NCBI RefSeq assembly: GCF_000003195.3
Contig: NC_012879.2
Location: 27,927,180-27,991,179 of the forward strand
Reading direction: 5' to 3'
DNA length: 64,000 nt
Source of the DNA: Sorghum bicolor
Lineage: Eukaryota; Streptophyta; Magnoliopsida; Poales; Poaceae
Part shown: piece after piece, positions 1 through 8,529 of the stretch
Layout of the letters: each line of letters starts with the position of its first letter
How positions within the stretch are numbered: position 1 is the first letter of the stretch
Made by a program: the position numbers and the translations under genes
Notes under the pieces: generated by a model
The model's input: the letters and a program-made list of their open reading frames with translations, nothing else
Database searches by the model: none
Told to the model about the DNA's origin: nothing

Positions 1-330
1 GTTCCTCACAGTGGCGAGGTCCCTAGCGTCCTCGAGCTAGTGGACCAGCTGACGACGCGTAGATGGTGGGTGGTGGCGCTGCATCGCGTCGATAGCGGCA
101 TGGAGCACACCTCTTTCTGAGACGAGGACATCACTCCTTCGGATACACCTGCTGATCTTCCAACCCATATGCAAGTTCCAATGACTCGAGCTCGAATGCA
201 CCAATTAAATTTAGAGGTGAGCTTGTTTTAAGCGATTCTTTTTATATTATTGAGAATAGATTACTACCTAATCATGTTATATTTCTTACGAACATTGGAG
301 AGGATCATAAGAAAGTTGAAGGAAGCAATG
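1..330 (+). pseudogene. 3' end remnant of gypsy element G (pol C-terminus)
   Basis: No long ORF is present. A short in-frame stretch at about 171-231 reads MTRARMHQLNLE, then a stop. This Met-Thr-Arg-(Ala/Ser)-Arg pattern is what I recall from the extreme C-terminus of many plant Ty3/gypsy polyproteins. The rest is AT-rich and untranslatable. The stretch is interrupted at 330 by element 1, whose 5-bp target duplication CAATG is at 326-330 and again at 5254-5258, so the sequence resumes at 5259. Assignment to a gypsy element is inference from one short motif. Confidence 0.45.
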
Positions 331-1170
331 TGATGAGGACATCGCCACGCTGCATACGTTGACATCATCGTCTTTTCCAAGTTACAATTCATCTCCAACT
401 CAGCTACCATGTCACTCTCGGATTCAGCAAACACGTCGTCAGTGTTTTGATCATAACTTCTTCATACGACATCGAAACGGGGTGATCTTAGACTCGTTGG
501 AAAGGGGACAACGACGTCGTCGTTTTGGATCTTGTCCCAACTCCACATCTTTCGTGGATTAATCTTTATGTCCATGACAGGATGCTACGTCACCTATTTT
601 GAGCCAACTTGGTCATGTATCGAATTCGGGCCTTAAACCAATGTTGTGGGCGCCTCCCCCTGGTCGCCTCCAACCCTAGGTCGCTTCTCTTTTATATTCC
701 ACGCAGCTGCCGCTCTTTAGACTCGGATTTTGTTTAGAGTTTAGTTTTCCATCGAGAAACTGAATCGTTCATTGTAACTGTGGAGACAAATCCTTTTACA
801 GTGGTCCAGGGCCCCTGTTCTTGATCTTCTCCACTGTGTCAATTACTCATTTAGAACCGAGTTCTTGAACCCTCATTTCAATATTCGCGTCATTAATATC
901 TGCAATTCTAGATTGTGTGTTTATACTATTCATATCTGTAATTTCAAATTGCGTGTTTATACTTTCTTGCCTGTGTTCTTCGATTCGCTTGCAGGAAAAG
1001 CCTTTTTGGCGAGGTCAATTAAGTTGTGCTTGGTTGATAACCAACGGAGCAGTGGTGTAACGGTTGCAGGGTTCGAATCGTGCTGATTTGAAGCCGGATC
1101 GCCAACGTTGAGTTCTCCACAAATCGAATTTACCAATTACCTCTCGAAAGATCGGGCCTGAACCTTAGTA
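331..1170 (+). repeat. 5' LTR of element 1
   Basis: It matches 4450-5253 along its length, with a roughly 35-bp extra segment near 900-950 (a second copy of a phrase around TGCAATTCTAGATTG). A TATA-like TTTATATTCC lies at about 691-700. The right boundary is blurred: the 3' LTR ends CTCATCA, while this copy reads CTTAGTA before the primer site. A GGTTCGAATC block resembling a Pol III B box is at 1070-1079. Scattered substitutions between the two LTRs suggest an old insertion. Confidence 0.85.
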
Positions 1171-1180
1171 TCAGATATCT
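1165..1180 (+). other. Primer-binding site, initiator-Met tRNA type (degenerate)
   Basis: The sequence TAGTATCAGATATC directly after the 5' LTR resembles the plant consensus TGGTATCAGAGC, complementary to the 3' end of initiator Met-tRNA, which primes minus-strand synthesis in chromoviruses and Copia elements. Two or three mismatches indicate decay. Confidence 0.6.
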
Positions 1181-2480
1181 CAGGTTTACTGCGAGGTATA
1201 ATCTCGTTTGCCCTAGATTAATATTTGTTCATTACCTACAGTCCACAAAAAGCCCAAAATAATAGTTTAATTTTCCGCTGTCCTATCACCCATTGTGTCT
1301 TGCAATTGCAATTTCTTTTTCAGAATTGCTTTGTTGAGTTTGTGTCCGTGGTTGAGTCTAGTTGCTGGTTTTGATTGTGTTCGTCGTTATAGTTAATTTG
1401 CACCGTTGCTGTTTTTAGTTTCCATCGCTATCTCATCCACTCTTTCCAAACAACAAGTCAAAGCCACCACATTACTCGACTTGCCTCCGCTAGCCGCCTT
1501 GTGTGATCTCTCGTCGTCGTGCTAACCCTAGATAGGTTGCGAGCCGCTGTTATTTTGCCTGCTTCGCAGTCCTCCTTACATCATCAGGCGAATACCTACT
1601 ACTGTGTTAGTCACAGGGACGATTCATCCTGTGATCGGTGTTGGAGTTTAAGGACGCTTTGCCCTAACTGCCGCCGCCGCCGTGTTATGCCTTTCGGAAA
1701 ACATAACTTGAGATACCTTCGGTAAAACAGGTATAACTTTTCGCTCGTTTACTAGACAAATCTGAAATTTTTACAGCAGCTTCTTGACACCATTTGCACC
1801 AGACCCAAACTCGGCAAAGCCTTGTTTGGTCTCATCAAAATTGCCAAAAAAAAGCAGGAAAATAAAGAAAAAATTGACACGGGTTTTGCACGCTTTTCAA
1901 AGAACTTGCTGAATTTCTATAGACCACATCTAATCTCAGTTGTAGTTGCCAATTTTTGTGGTTACATCTTTTATGATCCTTGTTCAGAGAAAAATATAAA
2001 AAAATAGTGAAAAAATAAAAAAAAATCTTGAATCCTACTAGTACCTTTTGGGAAAATCTAGGAAAAATTAGGATAAAAGAAAAATCTGCTCTGAGTTCCT
2101 TCCATCATACTTTATTTCACCTTGTTGCGCTACGTCTACACACGTCTTAGCCAGCAATTGTGATTTGTCATTTGAATACTTATTGAACTTAGCTAACTTT
2201 GCATTCGAATATTGCTAATCCTTGCTACTTAAATTGTGTATGTCCAAAGCTCCACATATACTTTTGTCAGGACAGGTTCATCTTGCAACTGTTTACCCAC
2301 ACTCAACAATAGATTACTTTGCCAATTTGGTTTTGCTTCTGTTTGGCTTTAGTAAGAACACTTGTAAGACGGTGGTAAGTCGCTTCTGATTTTGTATTCC
2401 ACTTTTACCACCACCACCACTTGGTTCCTTGTAGTTGATAGGAATAATCCTTTGCTATTGTTCTTCTCTATTTTCTAACC
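1181..2480 (+). other. Untranslated leader of element 1
   Basis: About 1.3 kb between primer site and gag ATG with no credible ORF. It contains A-rich stretches near 1845-1875 and 1990-2030 and a short CAC/ACC run near 2409-2422. A related leader, with the same 'ttgagtttgtgtc...' phrase, follows the LTR of element G at about 6120, so the two elements are relatives. Confidence 0.6.
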
Positions 2481-3227
2481 ATGGCAGGATCTCCAACGGA
2501 TTTCAATGATTGTGTGTCCAAGGGTGAACTTACAGCGTTCATCACTGAACAACGTAATCTTATGAACGAACTGACACGCAATTTGAACAATCTGGTCACC
2601 CGCATTGAACAGATTGAGCAATGCCCTCAATCTCATCATGGTGATGATGAAGATGTAGATGGAGATCTATCTAATCATGAAGATGTGGACGATGACGGTG
2701 ATGCACGCAACCGTCGCCGCTACAACTTCAATCGTCGCGGTATGGGAAGTAATAACCATGGTAATAATAATCCTTTTGCTAAAATTAAATTTAGCCTACC
2801 TCCTTTTGCTGGTAATGTTGATCCTGAGGCATATTTAGATTGGGAGCTTGCTGTTCAACAAAAATTTGATTCTCATAATGTGTCTGCTGAGCATAGAGTT
2901 AGACTTGCTACCAGTGAGTTTACTAATTTTGCTTTATTTTGGTGGAGTGATCTTTGTAATACTAATAATGTTGTTGTTGTGCCTCAAACTTGGAATGCTT
3001 TGAAACAACGTATGAAATCTCGTTTTGTTCCTCCTTATTATCAACGTGATTTACGTCTTAAACTGCAAACTTTAAAACAAGGAGATAAAAGCGTAGAAGC
3101 ATACTATCAAAAATTGCTTATTGGTTTAGCACGTTATGGTGTACATGAAGATGATTCTAATGCTAGTGCTAAATTCTTTGGTGGTCTAAATCATGATGTC
3201 CAGAACATTCTTGATTACAAAGAATGA
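2481..3227 (+). pseudogene. gag of element 1 (capsid part)
   Basis: The 248-aa ORF encodes the Retrotrans_gag type of capsid that packages element RNA in cytoplasmic particles. Residues about 1-50 are helical; about 55-80 are acidic with a repeated Asp/Glu-rich unit; about 100-240 carry the gag core with the landmarks FAGNVDPEAYLDWE, FALFWWSDL and QTWNALKQRMKSRF, which are typical of plant chromoviruses. The frame ends at a TGA at 3225-3227 where relatives continue through a linker into the zinc knuckle, so this is probably a premature stop. The start at the ATG in CCATGGCAGG fits a plant start context. Confidence 0.8.
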
Positions 3228-3270
3228 CATAATTTTTTCTAATTATATCATCTTGCTATAAAGGCAGAAC

Positions 3271-3579
3271 ATGAAGTACAGGGACACAAGCAACACCAGA
3301 CTTTCAGGTCTAATAATGGGAGGAATTTTCAGCAGCGTTCCGAGCCAGAGACGCTCACCACAACCATCTACACCTGCATTTTCTTCTAGGGTAAGTAAAT
3401 TGTCTAATGTGCAGCCCCCACAGCTGAAGAAACGTGCCACTCCGAGTGCTTCCACTAGTTCCTCCTTGCCCGGTGCTAAAATCATTTGCCATCAATGCAA
3501 AGGCATGGGACATGTCATGAAGGATTGCCCCAGTCGTCGCCCTTCCATTGCTACCAAGGATGGATATATTAAGTGCTAG
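3271..3579 (+). pseudogene. gag C-terminus with CCHC zinc knuckle, element 1
   Basis: This continues gag after the stop at 3227. Near its end is CHQCKGMGHVMKDC, an exact C-x2-C-x4-H-x4-C nucleocapsid knuckle that binds RNA. Upstream is a basic, Ser/Pro-rich linker. The frame closes with TAG at 3577-3579, while the protease frame (from 3548, +1 relative) carries on with the sequence expected downstream, so a frameshift lies near 3560-3575. The ATG at 3271 is unlikely to be a real start. Confidence 0.7.
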
Positions 3580-4449
3580 TGATATTGAAGATGATTTAGC
3601 CCTTGCTGCTAACATTACTGTAGATTCCACCGAGGGCGATCAAGACACGGAGACCATCGCCATTGACTCTGTTGCTACCTCCACGGGCTATCCTAGCCTT
3701 CTTGTGCAGCATGTGTTGAGTTCACGTGTGGTACATGAAGAAGAGAAGCAGATCCAGCGCCACAATTTGTTCCACATATATCTTATTGTGCAGAGTTGTC
3801 GTGTTCTCATCATCATTGATAGCGGGAGTTGCAACAACTTGGTGAGTTCAGATTTAGTTGAGAAGCTTGGCTTAACCACACGACAACATTCATATCTATA
3901 TAAACTTCAATGGTATAATAATAGTGGTAAGACTAAGGTAACTAAATCAGCCCACATTAGTTTCTTCACATGTTGTTATCATGATACTGCTGATTTTGAT
4001 GTTGTGCCTATGCAAGCTTGTTCAATTTTGTTAGGATATTCATGGCAATTTGATAATGATGCTTTACACCATGGTAGAACTAATACATACACTTCCATAC
4101 ATAAGAACAAGAACATTACTTTGTTGTCTTTGTCACCAATGGATATTGTTAAACATGCTAAAGAGATTAACAATAAACCTTCCACAGACATTGATAAAAA
4201 TAATGAAAATAATGGAGGTACTTTACTTGCTACAACTTCTACTACTGCTGCGTTATGTGACAATCTAGATGCACCATGTTATACTATGCTTTGTCAACCT
4301 ATTATGTCTTGTGTATTGCCTCCTGTCACTAACCTTTTGCAGGAGTTTATTGATGGGGAAGAGTCAAGGACGACTCCAATTGTAGGAGGGGATGATGAGG
4401 ACATCGCCAAGATGGAGTTGAGGACGACTCCAATTCAAGAAGAGGAGGA
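3548..4449 (+). pseudogene. Retropepsin domain and fused pol C-terminal scrap, element 1
   Basis: This is the aspartic protease that would cut the Gag-Pol polyprotein. The catalytic triad is visible as DSG (codons at about 3818-3826) in IDSGSCNNLVSSDLVEKLGL, and the flap-side ILLG motif lies near 4027-4038. After about 4320 the protein reads VLPPVTNLLQEF, where relatives start their RT, but it jumps to RTTPI...DDEDIA, a phrase like the end of the polyprotein. RT, RNase H and integrase are therefore removed. The frame then runs into the 3' LTR and stops at 4681. Confidence 0.78.
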
Positions 4450-4474
4450 TGATGAGGACATCGCCATGCTAGAT
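4367..4474 (+). repeat. 54-58 bp tandem duplication spanning the polypurine tract and LTR start
   Basis: AGGACGACTCCAATT occurs at 4367-4381 and 4421-4435. Each copy is followed by a purine-rich tract and GATGATGAGGACATCGCCA (4391-4409 and 4449-4467). The second copy contains the true polypurine tract (about 4436-4449) and the LTR start, so the first copy is a decoy junction carrying a polypurine tract plus the first 17 or so LTR bases. Confidence 0.8.
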
Positions 4475-5253
4475 ACGTTGACACCATCGTCTTTTTCAAG
4501 TTGCAATTCATCTCCAACTCAGCCACTATGTCACTCTCGGATTCAGCAAACACGTCATCGGTGTTTTGATCATAAATTATTCATACGACATCGAAATGGG
4601 GTGATCTTAGACTCGTTGGAAAGGGGACAACGACGCCATCGTTTTGGATCTTGTCCCAGCTCTAGATCTTTCGTGGATTAATCTTTATGTCTACGACAAG
4701 GTGCTGCATCACCTATTTTGGGCCAACTTGGTCATGTATCGAATTCGGGCCTTAAGCCCATGTTGTGGGTGGCTCCCCCTGGTCGCCTCCAACCCTAGGT
4801 CGCTTCTCCTTTATATTCCACATAGCCGCCACTGTTTAGACTCGAGTTTTGTTTAGAGTTTAGTTTTCCATCGAGAAACTAAATCGTTCATTGTAACTGT
4901 AGTGACAAATCCTTTTACAGTGATCCAAGGCCCCCGTTCTTGATCTTTTCCACTGTGTCGATTAGTCCTTTGGAACCGAGTTCTTGAACCCTCGTTTGAA
5001 TATTTGCGTCACTTATATCTGCAATTCTAGATTGTGTGTTTATACTTTCTTGCTTGTGTTCTTCGATTCACTTGCAGGAAAAGCCTTCTTAGCGAGGTCA
5101 ATCAAGTTGTGCTTGGTTGATAACCAACGGAGCAGTGGTGTAACGGTTGCAGGGTTCGAATTGTGCTAATTTGAAGCCGGATAGCCAACGTCGAGTTCTC
5201 CACAAATCGAATTTACCAATTACCTCTCGAAAGATTGGGCCTGAACCTCATCA
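4450..5253 (+). repeat. 3' LTR of element 1
   Basis: It starts TGATGAGGACATC after a purine tract and ends CATCA, immediately followed by the target duplication CAATG at 5254-5258. TATA-like TTTATATTCC is at about 4811-4820. It carries the same B-box-like GGTTCGAATT at 5153-5162. Confidence 0.88.
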
Positions 5254-5258
5254 CAATG

Positions 5259-5958
5259 GAGGCATAGATGACCAGCAAGGACGCCGAACATAAGCCAGAG
5301 GACCGGTCTAGCTTGAATTTGAGTCAGCCCCGACCTCTAGGACCAGTCTGCAATAAAAGTGGTCACACGGACACATCCAGACTCCATTTTTGATGATCCA
5401 TGTATGGTGGGAAAGCTAATTTAATAAGAAAGACAATGCAACCAGTATCACATCAAAAGGCCTTTGGAATCAATGGGCATTGTCGAAACAAGTCAGTGTC
5501 CAGAATCTATCCGAGTGTTGCGTCACCATTTTTGGTCTAATGAGCCATGTATCGTCTTTAAGCCCGTTAGGTGGGCGTGTCTAGGGTAGACGATGACCCT
5601 AAGACCTTTATACTTTTACGCCGCCACCATCATTAGGTTTTGGGGTTCTATCCATTGACAGCCGTTGTTCATCAGTTTGTGAGACCCCACTTTAAGAACA
5701 TAATCATTCATCTACATATTGTCCCAATTATTGAGTTATGTTCTTTCGAGTTCTTGCTTATGTTCTTCAGTTCGTAGGCAAGGGTTAGGCTTCATGGCAA
5801 CGTCAACCAGTTAGAGACAAGGTTCATAACCAGAGGAGTTGCGGTGCTAAGATTGCAAGATTCGGGTCTTTCGATTTGAAGCCGGATCGGTGTGTTGTGC
5901 TGGGACTAAAACGATAGTTATCATCTACCTGATGGAAGTTTGGGAATCATGTCCCTAT
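5259..5958 (+). repeat. LTR region of gypsy element G
   Basis: The sequence is distantly similar to the LTR of element 1: shared phrases include the region around TTTGAAGCCGGAT, a 'gagccatgtatcg' block and a TTTATACTTTTACG TATA-like site near 5609. It is followed directly by a primer-binding site, so its right end is close to 5958; the left end could not be fixed. On the left (1-330) lies what looks like the 3' coding end of the same kind of element, so the LTR has internal sequence on both sides. Confidence 0.6.
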
Positions 5959-6655
5959 CAAGTGGTATTCAAAGCTAAGGTATACAGTCAAGTTTGCTTT
6001 TATCCTCTACTTTTGAGTGTTTCACATTCGTCCTATAGACCAATGCCATACTTGTTTTCCTGCCCTAGAAACTTCCATGTGAGAGCCTTTTGCATAATTC
6101 AGTTCCACAATTCATAGTTTTGAGTTTGTGTCTTGTTCGATGTCTTGTTGCTAGTTAGGTTGTGTTAGGTCTAGTTTGTGTGTTTATTCCCATTGTTTCC
6201 ATCAATCCCTAGCCGCCGTGACTAGTTTTGCGTGCATTGTTCCCATTTTACCCTCTAATTTGTAGTTAGATCTTAAAATTGGTCTAGTTTTCGCATACGA
6301 ACTCCGTTTTCGACGTTCTTTATATCAAAATCGAGCAACAAAAAATTTCAGAGTCGTCTCTCCCCTGTTTTGCTGGGTTCAAAGAATTTTATTTTGTCCA
6401 CAAACTAGTCACAAGATTGTCTTTTCATGACCACAAGCTTGTTGTCAATTTTTAACACATCTTCTAAATTTTCCATGGGCCACGTCTTTCACCTGATTAA
6501 GCTCAAATTTATTGTGGTTCATTCTTGTGTGCTCCTAAGTCAAGAAAAAATATCAGAAAAAATAAAAAGAAAAAGTCAAAATTTCCCAAAAACAGCGATA
6601 GCCCAAAAATTAAGAAAAAAAGAAAGAGGCAAAAGAGGAACAATATCTATATGAG
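5959..6655 (+). other. Primer-binding site and leader of element G (truncated)
   Basis: TGGTATTCAAAGC at 5963-5975 resembles the initiator-Met tRNA primer site TGGTATCAGAGC. The following roughly 680 bp is a non-coding leader similar to that of element 1, ending in an A-rich stretch (6540-6630). No gag follows; at about 6656 the sequence passes into an unrelated repeat. The short ORF at 6427-6654 is low-complexity and not considered a gene. Confidence 0.55.
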
Positions 6656-6717
6656 CACATAAGGAAGGTCTAGTTGAGCAGTGTTCAAAGGTCCTAATAT
6701 GACTATAGAGGAGATGA
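6656..6717. repeat. Left part of the dispersed repeat that received element A
   Basis: The sequence ends GAGGAGATGAA and, after removal of element A and one copy of its duplication ATGAA (6713-6717, 16045-16049), continues in phase into TATCCTATTTAAG at 16050. The rejoined phrase resembles a dispersed grass repeat I recognise but cannot name with certainty. Confidence 0.5.
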
Positions 6718-7953
6718 ACGTTGACGGTTCTTAAGTATCAATTTGAATTATCAAATAAACAAGAGAATGGACCAATATGCAACCATCACCTAGAATTAGG
6801 GTTTGATCTGACAGAATTCCACGAGTTTTGTTGTTTATCTATTTCTGCAGGGGGTTATCAGGAAATAAGGAAGAAAGGCCCACATGTCGGGATTACATAG
6901 AGATATCAACGCACCGCGCAATTTTACTTCATCTAGAAGACTCCAGAAGCCACGAGACCCAAGCGGAGGCAAAACTGGGCCAGGCCCAGGGCGCCCGCCC
7001 TAGAAGCCTAGGCGCCCGCCCCCCTGCTGGAGCCAAATCAGGACTCTTTCGCTCGGGATATTCCACCGACCTATTGAATCAAGAAAAACATAGTACCACC
7101 TCGCCTATCGACCCAAAAACGCATAGAAGGGGAGGACTATATAAGCAAGGCCCCCCTAGCCCCTGGAGAAGACATGAAGAAATTATCATAGAGACTGAGG
7201 GGTGCCCTCGAAGAAAAACCTCTTCTCTAATTAATATTTCTTTTTAGGCTTAGCAATCAATGTAAGGTAGAAATAGATCTTCTAGTTTCTACTAGATTGA
7301 GAGAGATAGAGTGGAGGTGTAGAGTGGAGGATGCCCGGCCTGTCGGTGTCTACTCCAAGCTTGTACCTGCGGGATCAAGTTCTCCTAACCCGAAGCTTGC
7401 TCCTAGGATTCTTCAGTAATTCGACTTCTAAATTCTAGTAAGTTCTTGTTTTATTTTTCTTATGGTTTATGAGTTTACTTTAATCTCTTCGCGTAGAGTT
7501 TAGAGTAATCATTGCTGGCGTAAACGTGGTGTTTAGGCTGGGGTACTCATAAATATTCCCTGACTAGCTGGACCGTGGTAGTAGTGAGGAACGTGACAAT
7601 TCCGAGCTACCTTTGTAGATCACATCTCGTTAGCAGGAAGGATAGGGTTTATAGGTGCGGGTCGAACATCCTTTGTGGTGTCTAGATTCCGTTAGCCTCC
7701 CCATTAGAACAGTAGATCATCCTTACCAAGGTTAGAAGGAGACTACGGTTGCAGTCTTCTCTATTTATCACTCACATCGAAAGACATTCTTTGTGCCTAA
7801 AGGTTAGTAGTAATAGACCGGTTAGTCAGATGCACTCTTTCTCCTAGTGGTAAAAAAATAAATACGATACTCTGGATAATTTCCCGTGTGAAGTGCTCAA
7901 CGATATCCGTGCGCTTGCGGATCAATTCCTTATTGCGTTCCCAAATATCAACA
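6718..7953 (+). repeat. 5' LTR of element A
   Basis: 1236 bp ending ATATCAACA just before the primer-binding site. U3 carries the block around GGCCCACATGTC (about 6878) shared with the B, A' and F LTRs. Two GGGCGCCCGCCC-type modules lie at 6990-7021 and a TATA box at 7137-7146. ORF-like stretches here (for example 6828-7247) are by-products. Confidence 0.92.
6985..7146 (+). promoter_or_regulatory. LTR promoter of element A: paired GC modules and TATA box
   Basis: Two GC-rich palindromic modules (GGGCGCCCGCCC at 6990-7001 and GGCGCCCGCCCCC at 7011-7023) lie about 115-150 bp upstream of ACTATATAAG at 7137-7146, which should direct transcription of the full-length RNA. The same layout recurs in the B, C, A' and F LTRs and in the internal promoters at 12591-12773 and 22915-22975. 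Confidence 0.7.
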
Positions 7954-7961
7954 AGCATTTC

Positions 7962-7979
7962 TGGCGCCGTTGCCGGGGA
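7962..7979 (+). other. Primer-binding site, tRNA-Asp type
   Basis: TGGCGCCGTTGCCGGGGA starts 8 nt after the LTR. It is complementary to the 3' end of plant tRNA-Asp, the usual primer of Athila and related gypsy elements. The same site occurs at 25745-25761 (-), 40899-40916 (+) and 49910-49927 (-). Confidence 0.9.
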
Positions 7980-8085
7980 GAAAGACGGTTGCTGAGATAA
8001 CCTGTGTCTTGCTATTAGCTTGTATCTATACTTTTATCTTTTCTTATCTTTTATATCCTTTATTTATTTTCTTTACTCTTACCCT

Positions 8086-8529
8086 ATGGAAAACCAAAAG
8101 TCTAAATCGATCCATGAGTCTGCAATCCCTTTAGCAACTGACCTTTTACCATGGGAATCATCACAGCCTATCCAAACATCCCAGTATAAGTTAAGTTCTA
8201 GGTTGATTGCTATGATTCAAAACCTATCTTTTTCGGGAAAGGAAGACGAAAACCCTTACCTTCATATTAGAGATTTTGAGCAAACATGTGATTGTCTTCG
8301 CATTGAAGGCATTTCTGATAAGACTTTACATTGGAAGCTTTTTCCTTTTTCCTTAAGGGGAGAAGCTAGACAATGTTACAGTCAGAAGGTAAGTCAACAA
8401 CAAGGTGAATGGGGAGTTTTACGAGCAAACTTTTGTCTAGATTTCTATTCCCTTGACCGTATAGCCGACCTTAGACTCGAAGTCCTATCTTTTAAACAAA
8501 AAGATAATGAAACTTTGGGAAAATCCTAG
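8086..8529 (+). CDS. gag N-terminal part of element A, ended by an in-frame TAG
   Basis: Starting at the ATG at 8086 (MENQKSKSIHES), this encodes the first part of an Athila gag: the capsid-like landmarks DENPYLHIRDFEQTCDCL, LFPFSLRGEARQCYS and the region around ANFCLDFYSLDRIADL. Translation stops at TAG 8527-8529, but the same frame continues without interruption for more than 1300 codons. The inverted copy A' has TAG at exactly the same place (49359-49361), so the stop predates the split of these two copies. It may be a shared defect, as expected for copies mobilised in trans, or a gag-pol readthrough site. An upstream non-ATG extension to 8020 is not credible. Confidence 0.8.
   Translation: MENQKSKSIHESAIPLATDLLPWESSQPIQTSQYKLSSRLIAMIQNLSFSGKEDENPYLHIRDFEQTCDCLRIEGISDKTLHWKLFPFSLRGEARQCYSQKVSQQQGEWGVLRANFCLDFYSLDRIADLRLEVLSFKQKDNETLGKS

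Larger units (their letters stand above)
331..5253 (+). mobile_element. Element 1: chromovirus-like LTR retrotransposon, pol-deleted
   Basis: The element has direct LTRs (331-1170 and 4450-5253) that start TGATGAGG, the right one ending in CA, and it is flanked by an exact 5-bp duplication CAATG (326-330, 5254-5258). Inside are a Met-tRNA-type primer site, a long leader, gag with a zinc knuckle, a retropepsin, and then directly a polypurine tract. RT, RNase H and integrase are absent. The ORF passes from the spacer after protease straight into sequence resembling the pol C-terminus, which points to one large internal deletion. Such an element could move only with proteins from a relative. Gag, PR and the Met-type primer site resemble chromoviruses; the exact clade is uncertain. 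Confidence 0.88.

Noticed and set aside
1061..1085. Possible tRNA gene in the element 1 LTR
   Set aside because: Only a B-box-like block is present; no cloverleaf, acceptor stem or proper A box could be drawn.
6828..7247. 139-aa ORF in the A 5' LTR, with counterparts at 14957-15283, 42592-42933, 50698-51060, 19060-19428, 26854-27222 and 51164-51388
   Set aside because: Starts are non-ATG, the ORFs lie across U3 and the TATA box, and protein ends shift with small indels between LTR copies. They are repeated because the LTR is repeated.
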